Below, piece after piece: positions 11,460 through 22,264 of a DNA stretch of 64,000 nt. A program made the position numbers and the translations under genes. The DNA comes from Ichthyophis bannanicus (taxonomy: Eukaryota; Chordata; Amphibia; Gymnophiona; Ichthyophiidae). The notes beneath the pieces were generated by a model that worked only from the letters and a program-made list of their open reading frames with translations, was not told where the DNA came from and ran no database searches. The stretch covers positions 1,225,407,312-1,225,471,311 of the forward strand of contig CM066031.1 of assembly GCA_033557465.1 (NCBI GenBank), written 5' to 3'. Numbering within the stretch: position 1 is the stretch's first letter; the number at the start of each line of letters is the position of its first letter.

Positions 11460-12025
11460 CTTTAATAGTAGGAGATTGTTGAATTAAAAGGGCCAAGGAT
11501 TCTAATACTAAATTGAACAAAAGAGAGGACATCCCTTCTGGGTATCATGGTACAGTGGGAATGGCTGGGATACTTTGGTATTGGCACATATATGAGCAGA
11601 TGAGCGAGTGTACATTATTTTCACCATCTCTACAAAGGTATGACTGCTACCAAACCAGTGTAAGGATTCAAAAAGAAAAGACCATTCAAGCCTGTCAAAG
11701 GCCTTTTTGGCATCCAGGGAGATACCCACCAAAGGTCCAGAGTGATCCTGTACGAGAGCTAAAACATTACAGAGGAGTCAAACGTTGTCCATGGTGGAGT
11801 AGCCAGTAACAAAGATGCACTGATCTAGATGTATGAGAGACGGAATTATCTGGTTAAGGTGATTAGTGAGGACCTTCGCATAGATTTTATAGTCTGCATT
11901 AAGTAATGATATGGGATGATAGTTATCTACCCTCTCACGCCCAGGTTTTTCATGGACAACGATAGTAGTGTCTGCAAAAGCTCCAACCTCTGAGGGATTT
12001 TGCAATAGCTGTTGAAAGTATGTAT
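11460..12025 (-). pseudogene. Tx1/L1-like LINE RT fragment
   Basis: Two minus-strand frames (11778-12005 and 11508-11732) carry L1-clade RT blocks: Y.PISLLNADYKI.AK, DQC.F, then SLDAKKAFDRLEWSFL and the QKGCPL counterpart of the usual RQGCPLSP. The frame then runs into LLFNLVLE.LA before it meets CR1 at 11459. A solo LTR separates this fragment from the upstream part at 13374-13545. Confidence 0.8.
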
Positions 12026-13369
12026 TGTGATAAGGAAGGCCATAGTGAGCCTATGGAAATAGGAGAAACTAAGGATTTTACCTTTAAGAAAAGTGACATC
12101 CCTGAAGTGCACAGGTTTCAGCGTTTCCCTAGAGAGAGCAAGCACAGGGAATCTGAACTTAGGCTGCCACACCCAAGCTCTGCTGACGTAGTTGCAGGCT
12201 TGGAAGATGATTATATGCACCTGTCTAGAGAGAGAGAGACACGGCCCGAGAAGCAGAGATATAAACCGAGGCTAGGGACGTGGAGAGGAGAGTCACATCC
12301 ACAGTGGAGAGGAGAGTCACACACACAGCCAGAAGGAGGATCACACCCAGAGTTGAGGAGACAGCCAGGGAGGAGACGAGAAGGCAGTGGAGAGAGCCTG
12401 GGAGGAGAGAGACCAGGAGAGGAGTGCTCAGAGAGAGTGCACAGGGAAAGCTTTAAACCCCAGTTCCTGTTGAAAGGATTCAGAGAGTTCAGAGCTGGAA
12501 GCCCAGGACTCAGCCCAAGAGTTCACAGAGCCCAGTCTGGAACAGGAATCCATGGCAGAGCTCCAGAGAGGAACGCAGGCAAGTAAGCCAGGGATTGTTT
12601 CCCAGAAGCTGGCGGGAGACGGGTGAGCACAGCCAAGGGGAAGTGTCCACAGCCTCACAGATAACGTTGCCTTACCGGGGAGAGCTGTACTCCAGAGAAA
12701 CGCAGGGTTCCTTAGAGAGGGTTTACCCTGGGACGTCCGTTGAAGCTTCAGAGCAGGGCACTGCATTACCGGAGCTAGAGGGAAGGCAGGTGGACCTCAT
12801 TGAGCAAGATTCTATGTAGCCAGAGGAGCTCATGGACTGTACACTGTGTAAAGCTGATAGTGTTGAGTCTCTCAGCTAAGAAGATAAAAGTCTCCTGAAA
12901 AACTGAGTAAGGAAGCCTAGCCATAAGTAGAAGGTAGCAGCCTGCTCTTGTTAAGAGGAGAATACTTATTGTTTCTGTATTTGAGTGCTGAATGAAGACA
13001 AAGGTAAAAGAAGGTATTTTACTTTGGCTGAATGAAGAAGCTATGTTTTTTCTATCTGTTATTTTGAAGCACTTCTATAAAAGAAAGGACTGTGAAGCTA
13101 ATACAGCCCAGTCTGTAAATGACTTGGAGCGAATACCTGGAAAGTATCCTATTACAACATGCTTGAACTTTGTTTGCGTTTTGGGGAAATAAACTTTGTC
13201 ATTTTTGCCTACATTCTCGGTGCATAACTACACTTCCTATTAGAAGGCTAGAACTACTATTCCCAGCATCCTTCACTGGAGAAGAAAATATTCTGTTTAA
13301 GCTTTTTACAAGGGAAATTAATGGCATCCCTATCCCTCTAAGCCTTAGGCAGAGGGCTAGGGCATGACA
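12026..13369 (+). mobile_element. Solo LTR, ORF-bearing family (copy A)
   Basis: The 1344-bp LTR starts TGTGATAAGG, ends GCATGACA and is flanked by the 4-bp duplication GTAT (12022-12025 and 13370-13373). It sits inside the RT region of the Tx1-like LINE, which fixes both borders. A TATA-like GATATAAA is about 231 bp from the start, and AATAAA (13188-13193) is 176 bp from the end. Copies at 22265-23691 and 60577-61962 keep nearly the same positions. Confidence 0.88.
12053..12879 (+). pseudogene. LTR-encoded ORF, copy A (frameshifted)
   Basis: The first in-LTR Met gives MEIGETKD, like the starts of copies B and C. The frame then runs through a Glu/Arg/Ser-rich region to a stop at 12586. In another frame a conserved terminal block, MDCTLCKADSVESLS, ends at TAA 12877-12879. 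The same block closes copies B and C, so this is a decayed version of their ORF with net frameshift(s) and about 275 codons left. No domain was recognised, and no signal peptide or membrane segment is evident. Function unknown. Confidence 0.6.
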
Positions 13370-13373
13370 GTAT

Positions 13374-13545
13374 GTAAATGTGGGAAAAGGACAGCACAGA
13401 GAGCCTTGTAAAATTTGACTGATAGGCCATCGGGGCTGGCCACTTTGCCAGATGCTAACTGACAAATTACATCTGATCTCTTCTTGGAGCTCAGCATACA
13501 GGTGCTCACCTTGCTCAAGATGTTTCTATTGGTTATTTACTCCTT
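13374..13545 (-). pseudogene. Tx1/L1-like LINE RT, upstream fragment
   Basis: The minus-strand translation resembles the conserved RT entry block of L1/Tx1 LINEs (alternation of Leu, Ala and Gly before a PDG motif), with frame breaks. It continues the 11460-12025 fragment across the solo LTR, from which it is separated only by the 4-bp target duplication. Confidence 0.5.
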
Positions 13546-13905
13546 CAAAAAGTAGAAAGACTAGGGGACATGCAATGAAGCTACAATGTAGCCCATTTAA
13601 GACTAACAGGAGAAAATATTTTTTGCTCAATGTGTAATCAAGCTCTGGAATTCATTACCAGAGGATGTAGTAAAGGCTGTTAGTATAGCTGGGTTTAAAA
13701 ACTGTTTGGAAAAGTCCATAAACCATTACTAAAGAGAACCAGAGAAATCCACTGCTTATCCGGGGATAAGCAATGTAGAACCTCTGTATCTTTTTGGGAA
13801 CTTGTGACCTGAATTGGCTGCTGTTGGAAACAGGATAATGGGCTTGATGGACCCTTGGTCTGACTCAGTATGGCATATCTTATGTTCTTATAAGATAATA
13901 TATTG
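13546..13905 (+). repeat. CR1 3' end fragment
   Basis: The sequence matches the 3' end of the CR1 copy at 39625-41023: the last part of ORF2 (KTRGH-type block, LWN..PEDV), then the 3' UTR ending GGCATATCTTATGTTCTTA. It is a strongly 5'-truncated insertion, the usual outcome of target-primed reverse transcription. Confidence 0.88.
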
Positions 13906-13909
13906 AGAG

Positions 13910-16770
13910 GGGCTACTGGGGATGGGCTGAATACTTCTCAGAGTAAAGCCAGCATTTATGATGTGGTTAGATCTGCTGATGTAGCTGCACATGAAAAGAG
14001 AGTCAGAAGTTGCAAAGATGTCTTACGTATTGGGACATGGAACATATGAAGCATGAACCAAGGGAAGTTAGAGGTGGTCAAGAATGAAATGGAACATGTA
14101 CAACTTGATCTGTTGGGTGTCAGTGCTTTGGGCACTCTTCATCTGGTGATCTATGCTGGAAATGAAAGACAAGGAAGAAATGGTGTTGCGTTTATATCTA
14201 AGAAGAAACTTGCAAGAGCTGTAATGAAATACAATGCAGTCAGTGAGTACTTAATTTCTATTAGTCTGAGGAAAGCCCATCAACACAACTATAATTCAGA
14301 TATATGCCCCAACAACAGCTGCAGAAGAGGAAGATGTTAATGAGTTCTATGAACAAGTCCAAGCTGAAATTGACAGAACATGCAAACAGGATATCCTGAT
14401 AGTCATGGGTGACTGGAACGCAAAAGTTGGCAACAAAAAAGAAGGCAAAGTGGTTGGAAATAATGGACTTGGCAACAGAAATGAAGCTGGAGAAAGACTG
14501 ATAGAATTTTGCAAGACCAATGATCTACTCATCTCAAACACCTTCTTCCAGCAAGACAAGTGCTGACTGTACACATGGACTTCACCCAATGGATTGTACA
14601 GAAATCATATTGTCTACATCTGTGGAAGACAACGATGAAAAAGATGAATAACATCAACAAAGACATAATCTGGAGCTGACTGTGGTACAGATCACCAATT
14701 ACTAGTATGTAAACTCCAGCTAAAGTTGAAAAAGAGCAAGCCACTCATGAATGTAACTAAATATGACCTTGAGAATATACCACTGGAATTTAAAGACTGC
14801 CTGAAAAATTGATTTGCTGCTTTAGATACAAATGATGGAGTTCCAGAAGAGTTATGGGATGACATCAAGAAGATTGTGTTGAAGAAAGCGATGTCTCTAC
14901 ATAAGGTGAAAAAGCAAAAATGGCCGAAATGGATGACTGAAGAAATTCCTAAAATTGTCCAGAAACACAGAGAAGCTAAAGTCAGAAGAAAGAGAGGCAA
15001 TCGCAGAACTTAACAGAGATTTCCAACTTGCAGCAAGACAAGACCAAAGTACTACAATGACGCATGCAAGGAAATATAATCAGAAGCTATTAGAAGAACA
15101 AGATCAGCTTTTCTAAGCTACGAGAGTTAAAGAAAAATTTTTTAGCCTCAAATTGGAATGCTACAAGATGCTCAAAGATCCATGTTGAATGATGCTGAGA
15201 AGATAAAAAAAAAGGTGGAAAGAATATACTGAGACATTATACCATAAAGATTAAGTGGACCAACAGCCGTTTCAACCTGTACCTTATGATCAGAAACCAT
15301 TGGTGATGAAAGAAGAAGTTGAAGCAGCATTGAAAGCCTTATCAAAGAACAAAGCACCAGGCATTGATGGCATTCCCATTGAAGTATTACAGCAATCGAA
15401 TGAAGCTGTTATTATATTTACAAGGCTCTGCCAGGAAATTTGGAAGAAAAGTTCATGGCCAACAGACTGGAAAAGATCTGTGTTTATACCAATACTGAAG
15501 AAAGGTGATCCAACTAACTGCAGAAATTATCGCACAATTGCTCTGATCCCACATGCCAGCAAGATTCTACTCAAGATCATTCAGCAGAGACTATAATCAT
15601 ACCTGGAGTGAGATCTGCCTGAAGTGCAAGCAGGGTTCAGGAAAGGGCGAGGAACGAGAGACATTATCACAGATGTGAGATGGATCCTTGACAAAAGAAT
15701 ACCAAAAGTATATCCATATGCATTTTATTGACTACAGGCTTTTGACTGTGTAAACCATGAGAAACTCTGGGCCACATTAAGAAGCATGGGTATACCAGAA
15801 CACCTGATCATTCTCTTGCACAACCTTTACATTGATCAAGAAGCAGCAGTTTGAACAGAACTAGGAGAAACAGAATAGTTTAAAATCAGCAAAGGTGTAC
15901 GACAAGGCTGCATACTTTCCCCCCTCCCTCTTCAATTTATATGCAGAACAAATCATCAGAGAAGCAGGACTGTATGAAGACAACCGAGGTGTGAAGATTG
16001 GTGGAAAACTCATTAACAACCTTCACTATGCTGAGAATACCACATTACCTGCTGAAAGTGAAGACTATTTGAAACATTTGCTTCTTGTAGTCTTAAAATG
16101 GGTTTGTACCTTAATGTTCAGAAGACAAAGATCCTGACAAATGGCAAAATCAATGTTCACTGATGGAGATGAAATTGAAATAGTTGCCACTTTAACTTAC
16201 TTGGATCAACAATCAATAAAGAAAGGCCTAGCAGTCAAGAAATCTGATGACGTATTGCTCTTGGTAGGATGGCTATGAAGACCTAAACAAGATCCTCAAG
16301 AGCAGAGATGTCTCTCTCCATAGAAAGATTTGACTTGTCCAGGCCATGGTATTTTCAACAGCATCATGTGGATGCGAAAGTTGACAGTGAAAGAGATAGA
16401 CAGGAAGAAAATTGATGCCTTTGAATTATGGTGCTGGCAACAAATACTGTGTACACCATGGACTGCCCGAAGAACAAACCAGTTAGTACTAGAGGAGGTC
16501 AAACCTAAGCTTTCCTTAGAAGGTCAGATGACAAGACTTCGACTTTCATACTTTGGACATATCATGAGAAGAGAGAGATCATTGGAGAAAGACATAATAT
16601 TTGCAAGGTAGAAGATCACCAAAAGAGGAAGGCCGGCAATGAGATGGACTGATACAATAACAGCAGCTATGGATACCACTCTATCAACAATGAGCCGCTT
16701 GGCTGAAGACCGAACAGAGTTTAGGTCAACTATCCAGAGGGTCACCAGGAGTTGACAGCACTTAACAACA
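13910..16770 (+). mobile_element. RTE-clade (BovB-like) LINE, degraded
   Basis: From 5' to 3': endonuclease start (RIGTWN, near 14030) and decayed endonuclease (14053-14700). RT follows with SKNKAPGIDGIP (about 15350) and NYRTIALI.HASKILL (about 15530). Next come AGFRKGRGTRD (15626), KGVRQGC (15890), a C-terminal FELWCWQQIL...W..RRTN block (16420) and the YFGHIMRR block (16550). The 3' end is a (CAA)n-like tail, ACAACAACA. All are hallmarks of the RTE/BovB group. Many stops and frameshifts break it; the longest open piece is 113 codons (15255-15596). Confidence 0.88.
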
Positions 16771-17950
16771 ACAACATTGAGAGAGGGATACACACTTAAA
16801 GGAAAATTAAATTGAATAAAAGCATCAAAATGCATAACAGGGCAGCAATACTTCAATTGATACCCCTAATTACTCCCAGCTTCTGATTCTAATCTACCAT
16901 TTCCTATTAACGACTATCCACTGAATTCTCTTGGGCTAACAAAAATACCTCAAGCTGAGAAGGATCAAGAAAAACAAAACCTTTCCCAGAATGCCTAATT
17001 AGGCATTTTCTGGGAAATTAAAAAAAATAAAAAAATAAAAAAACACCATACCTAGAGATAAAAACCCTGGGCTTTAACTGTAGAAAAGCTCTGTGGAACT
17101 TCTAAGTTCTAGGCGATAGATCTGGATAAACAGAAATCACATGATCATGAAAGGGGATTAACCTTACTTTAAAAAACCTGGTCAAAACCATTTCCTTCTC
17201 AGAAACATTCTGAAACATAGCCACCATAGTACCTCTATTAGTACCGCCTTGATTGTAGGAAAAGGCGGTATAGAAATCCATTTAAATAAATAAATTGGTA
17301 GACTCCTATTCAGATGTCTCCAAGATAGTAATTAAATCAAGGAACTGATTTTGTGCTGAGTTAGTCTTTCCAATATATTTTAAAGACCCCTTAACATCAT
17401 ATGCTTTAACAATAACCAGGAGAGAACCAGAGTCAATAGACAAAATATCTATATAATATGTTTCTGACATTTCTTTAGCCAAAATCAATGAACATTATAG
17501 GAAATTCAGGAAACGCAAATTAAAGGCCCTTAAAAAATTTTCTATCCTTTCCAACTTACTTATTCTCAAGTAACAAATTACTCTTCATTAGACTCCCATT
17601 TGCTGCCTCCACATTTTCCAGCTTCTTTGAGTGATTTTTAACTGTTCTTTTGTGAGATCTTATATCACCCTCCATGATAGATAACTTATTAACAATCTCA
17701 TGAGAGAAGTTACATAACTGAAAGAGGCAACCAAAGAGAGCTCCTTCCAGTTTTTACTATCACCATCCCAATTTCTAGGTTTGTAACCTTAGGGGCACTC
17801 ACTGGTAAAGATCCCTCAAAATTAGTAACCCTCAAGAAGATAATGAGTTTGAGAGAGAAAACAGTGGTAGCATCAGACTTGTAACCAGACTCCAAAGCTG
17901 TCTTTCTTCAATGGAGTCATCAGACAGGGCACTTGAACTCCCTCTGAACC
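16771..17950 (-). pseudogene. L1/Tx1-like LINE ORF1 remnant (tentative)
   Basis: Minus-strand frames around 17300-17900 contain a decayed block of the type N.LRFLNFP with a following Y...I pattern, as in the ORF1 RNA-binding domain of L1/Tx1 LINEs. It is broken throughout. A short L2/SINE-like tail is embedded at about 17235-17300. Sequence homology seems to resume beyond the hAT insertion at 17951-20608. Confidence 0.4.
17235..17300 (+). repeat. L2-like 3' tail fragment
   Basis: AAAGGCGGTATAGAAAT followed by an AAATAAATAAAT tail. The same end is seen in inverse orientation at 38045-38120 (L2), and in variant form at the SINE tails and at 51585-51755. Confidence 0.7.
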
Positions 17951-18929
17951 CAGGGGCGGACCAAGGGGGGTGCGGGGCCATGTGCGGAGACTCGGTGCGA
18001 GGCCTCATTTGCATAAATATTTGCATAATGTTACCATATACTAACTTTTAGTAAACATGCCTCTTAATGAGTGTATGGATAAAGAAAGACTAAAAGATTT
18101 CTACATTACTATAATCCAGTGCCAACCACCAGACACATTAGGAACTACTACAAACACTGCCCATTTAGAACCCATAGCAAACCCGCCGTATCCTAACAGC
18201 ACTACCAGGACTCACAAAGCACCATACCCTACCTATCAAAAGGAAACATGCAAATATTAAACCAATACATTTCAGAGAACAACAATACATGACCTACTGG
18301 GGAAAGAGAACAAGTGGCAATGTCAAATAGGAATTACATAAACAGAATACCTCAGCTCAGTTACACATGCAGAACATAGACCATCACCAAACAAGGAATC
18401 ACAATTTAGAAACAGGAAGACAATAATTAAACTGGGAATCCCAAAAGCCAAACTTGGAATGCACAACACTGTAGAAATAAAACTATACATTAATTTGCTT
18501 TTGTACTAAACAAAGTGCAGACGTTAATGATGCACATTTACCAGAGCTGACATATTCCAATTAATAAATTCAAAATAAAGAGATATTTTTCTACCTTTTG
18601 TGCATTTTTTTTCAGCTGCAATTGCTCCAGCCACTTTCTTCTGGTTTCTTCGTGTCTTCTGCTAACTCTCCATCGTCTGCTGTCCATTTGTCCTTTCTTC
18701 TCTCTTCTAGTTTTTTTCCATTCTCTCTCTACATCTGCTTTAACATACTAATCTTTCTCCTTTTGCTCTTTCCTCATTCCTATTTCATCCACTCAAATTT
18801 TACCCCTCCATCCTCAATCCCCACTTACTCTCCCAATACCCGGCCAATTGTAGATTTTTTATCCCTCCCACACAAAATATTTTTCCCCTCTCCATTTTAC
18901 TCTCCCAGCCCCATCCCATTCTAATCCTC

Positions 18930-20095
18930 CCCCAACATCAGCTCCCTTCTAGTTCCAGCCTCACCCAGCATCCATTCCCTTCTAGTCCCTGCATCAGCCC
19001 ATTTCCAGTCCTAGCCCCCCATCAGCCCATTTCCAGTCCTAGCAACCCCCAACCCAATACCAGTCCTAGCCCCCCCATCAACCCACTTCCAGTCCTAACC
19101 CCCATCACCCCATTTTCAGTTTAAGCCCCCCCATAACCCATTACCAGTCCTACCCCCCCATCAGCCCACTTCCAGTCCTAACCCCCATCAACCCATTTCC
19201 AGTCAGCCCCCCATAGCCCATTGCCAGTCCTAACCCCCCCATCAGCCCACAGCCCATTACCAGTCCTAACCCCATCAGCCCACCTCAAGTCCTAACCCCT
19301 TCCCATCAGCCCATTTCCTGTCCTAGCCCCCCCATAGCCCATTCAGTCCTAACCCCCCCCATAGCCCATTACCAGACAGCCCCCATCAGCCAACAGCCCA
19401 TTAGTCTTAACCCCCCATAGCCCATTACCAGTCCTAACCCCCCTCAGCCCACAGCCCATTACCAGTCCTAACCCCATCAGCCCACCTCCAGTGTTAACCC
19501 CCCATCAGCCCATTTCCAGTCCTAGCCCCCCCATAGCCCATTACCAGTCCTAACCACCCCCAACAGCCCACAGCCCATTACCAGTCCTAGCCCCATCAGC
19601 CCACCTCCAGTCTTAACCCCCCCATCAGCCCATTTCCAGTCCTAGCCCCCCATAGCCCATTACCAGTCCTAACCCCCCCAACAGCCCACAGCCCATTACC
19701 AGTCCTAACCCCATCAGCCCACCTCCAGTCATAAACCCCCACCCCAATTCCAGTCCTAGCAACCCCCCAGCCCATTTCCAGTCCTAGCCCCCCATAGCCC
19801 ACTCCCAGTCCTAATCCCACCAGCCCATTTCCAGTCCTAATCCTCCATCACCCAATTTTCAGTTTAAGCCCCCCCATACCCCATTACCAGTCCTAACCTC
19901 CCCATCAGCCCACTCCCAGTCCTAATCCCACCAGCCCATTTCCAGTCCTAACCCCCCATCAACCCACTTCCAGTCCTAATCCCATCAGCCCATATACAGA
20001 CTTAGCTCCCCCATAGCCCATCACCACTCCTAACCCCCCCAGCCCATCACCACTCCTAACCCCTCCCCAGCCCAGCCCAGCCCAGCCCAGCCTAG
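18930..20095 (+). repeat. C-rich minisatellite
   Basis: About 1.1 kb of irregular tandem repeats built from CCCATTACCAGTCCTAACC-like and CCCATCAGCCCATTTCCAGT-like units, with variable C runs. Higher-order repetition is visible, for example near 19400-19730. It makes long but meaningless open frames on both strands. Confidence 0.93.
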
Positions 20096-20107
20096 CCTAG
20101 GGAAATT

Positions 20108-20505
20108 CTTTTTTTAAAAAAGCTGTCTGCTGCCGCTGCCGGGGCCGCGGCGGCAGAATCGAGTGTGCCGCGGGGCCCCCCCTGCCCAGCAGAGCCTGCC
20201 CTCCCCTGTATCTGCAGCTGCAGTCACACGAGCCGGCTTTCAGAGCGCGAAGGAACTAGTTTCCCTTTCGCGGCTCTGTTAAGCCCGCAGGGGCTGATGG
20301 GAACTTCCCATCAGCCCCAGCGGGCTTAACAGAGCAGCGAGGGAGAAACTCTCCCCTCGCGCTCTGAAAGCCAGCGCGTGTGACTGCAGCTGCAAAGAGA
20401 GAGGTGATACAGGGGAGGGCAGGCTCTGCTGGGCAGGGGGGCCCCGCGGCACACTCGATTCTGCCGCGTCGGCCCCGGCAGCGGCAGCAGACAGCTTTTT
20501 TTTTT
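20108..20505. repeat. Long near-perfect palindrome, arms about 195 bp
   Basis: The centre is at 20304 (GATGGGAA-C-TTCCCATC). Arms extend from about 20108 to 20505 and remain clearly inverse copies with scattered changes. They are very GC-rich, with a TTTAAAA border on each side. It could form a cruciform in DNA or a long hairpin in RNA. Confidence 0.9.
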
Positions 20506-20529
20506 TTTTAAATTTTACTTTTAGATCAG

Positions 20530-20585
20530 AATGTTTTTTGCGCGGGGCCCCTTGAAACGCGGGGCCCTGTGCAAAAAACATTCTC
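20530..20585. repeat. Terminal hairpin of the hAT element
   Basis: AGAATGTTTTTTGC (near 20529) and its inverse GCAAAAAACATTCT (near 20571) flank a GGGGCCC-containing loop. It lies close to the right terminus and may be a subterminal recognition structure. Confidence 0.75.
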
Positions 20586-20616
20586 GCTCAATGGACGGGC
20601 CGGCCCTGTCTGAACC

Positions 20617-22264
20617 TGTTGGGTATAGCACATGAGCACTAGTTCATAGACCCCAAGAAACACCCCCAGGACTAGAGGATGACACCACAGTGCCCAACAA
20701 CACAGCAGAAGGTAAGGGTGGCGAGCGAGGGTCTGGACTCAGAGTGGATTTCGAAACTTAGATCACCCTAGCCCTTTTGCTTCCCTAGTTGGAATAACTT
20801 CTGCAGTCATACTCGTTGATACTAAGTATCCATAGTCCCTTGCTTCCCCGAAGAAGCTGACATAATCTCTTTCTTTGGTTTCCCCTTCCTTTTAGTCATT
20901 ATTGGTCAGCATCAGCAGAAATAAGGAAAAAAAACAGTACCTGAGAGGCAGATAACAACAAAGATGGCTTAGAATGCTCACAGCCTAGATTAATGCATCA
21001 GCTCCTCAGCAGTCCCAAAGGCGCATTCCCCCTTTGATTATGCCCCCTTTGGGCACGCAATCATAGGCCACGGATCTTATAGACACCGACATCCTGGTGA
21101 TATCAGCACTGGCGAACAGGGAACACACTGGGCTGTGCTTGCAGGTACTCCAGATGGCAGAGAATCCTCCATGCTCTGGGGCTGCTCCTCCAACTCACTT
21201 CTCTCCCAGATTCCTCTTCTTACAGACCAACTCTTGGGCTCTGTGAAATAGTGCAGAACAACTCTTCTTCTATCACAGCACTCACATTCATAGGTTTTTT
21301 GTACTTCTTGGGGACTCCTAGTTGGTAATCTTAAAAACCTCTGCTTGCTTCTAGAATTCTCTCCTCCGGCACACTAGGTCAGCCTCAAATCTGGATGTTT
21401 TTACTTCATGCACAGCACTCCCTGGATGAAGGCAATGGCTGTATGTCTTCTCCCATAGCATACTCACAACACAAATCTCTTAACTTGTCAAGCCAAAAAG
21501 GAGGAAAAGAACCAATATTCCTCTTTTTAATTGACCTCAAGACTGGTTTGGTACTTCAGAGCTCAATCCTCTCAGCTTTTGAGTACTCAGCCTTTAGGGC
21601 GGCAGAAAAGAGACAAAAGACAATTTTCCCTCCCAAAGCACCTCAGTTTATAACTGCAATGACATCACTAACTCCTCTCCTGGCCATTTCCACTCAGGAA
21701 AGGCAGGTAGAAAGATCACTCCCACACTATTACATCATACATATGATAGGGCAAATAATACCCTTGCCTCACAAGAACTGGCTGCCATCAATTTGTAGGG
21801 TCTTTAGTGACTTGGGTCACAAAGTTATATTGCAATCTTCAATAATGAAAATAATGAAACATAAAAGATTAAATTATCCTAGCCTTGTTTGTCCTTCAGG
21901 AGAATGTGTCTGAGCAAACTTGTTGAAGAATGACCTGTTTCAAGGTTTGATCCAAGTCTATTAGTAGGAAGGCAACCAAGCAGCACCAATAACTCTGGTA
22001 GGAGACAGATTCATGATGCCTGTCAATTTTAGCTGAGTCTCATTACAATCCAAAGATGGCATGCCAGGAGGAATTTGCAGGTGCCCCCCTCCCCACCAGT
22101 CCTTTCCTTGGTCTCTTTTTAAGACTTCCATTGGCCTTACTTTCCTTCATGTAAATTGGATACAAAAGCAGACAATATCACTGGATACAGCACAGTGCAT
22201 GGGCGTAGGACTGGTCAAACAGAAGATGTTTTCTTCTTACTAAGCTTATTCACAGCAGAGTTAA
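20617..22264. other. Unassigned intergenic DNA, probable LINE 5' remnant
   Basis: About 1.65 kb with no credible gene. A 172-codon plus-strand frame (21395-21913) has low-complexity, repeat-like content and no recognised motif. The first part may continue the LINE remnant interrupted by the hAT element. Confidence 0.35.

Larger units (their letters stand above)
17951..20608. mobile_element. hAT-type non-autonomous element
   Basis: It starts CAGGGGCGGACC and ends as the inverse of CAGGGCCGGCCC. It is flanked by a perfect 8-bp duplication, TCTGAACC (17943-17950 and 20609-20616), as hAT transposases produce. No transposase frame was seen. The 2658-bp interior holds unremarkable AT-rich DNA, a C-rich minisatellite, a long palindrome and a terminal hairpin. 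Mobilisation would need a transposase in trans. Confidence 0.88.

Noticed and set aside
19596..19820. Gly-rich 74-codon frame
   Set aside because: It is the minus-strand reading of the C-rich minisatellite; its periodicity comes from the repeat.
18930..20095. CRISPR-like array
   Set aside because: Irregular units without spacers of constant length, in a vertebrate context; it is a minisatellite.
20279..20581. 100-codon frame over the palindrome
   Set aside because: It reads one arm of the GC-rich palindrome. No start context, no family.
21395..21913. 172-codon plus-strand frame as a host gene
   Set aside because: No motif, no splice or promoter context, repeat-rich surroundings.
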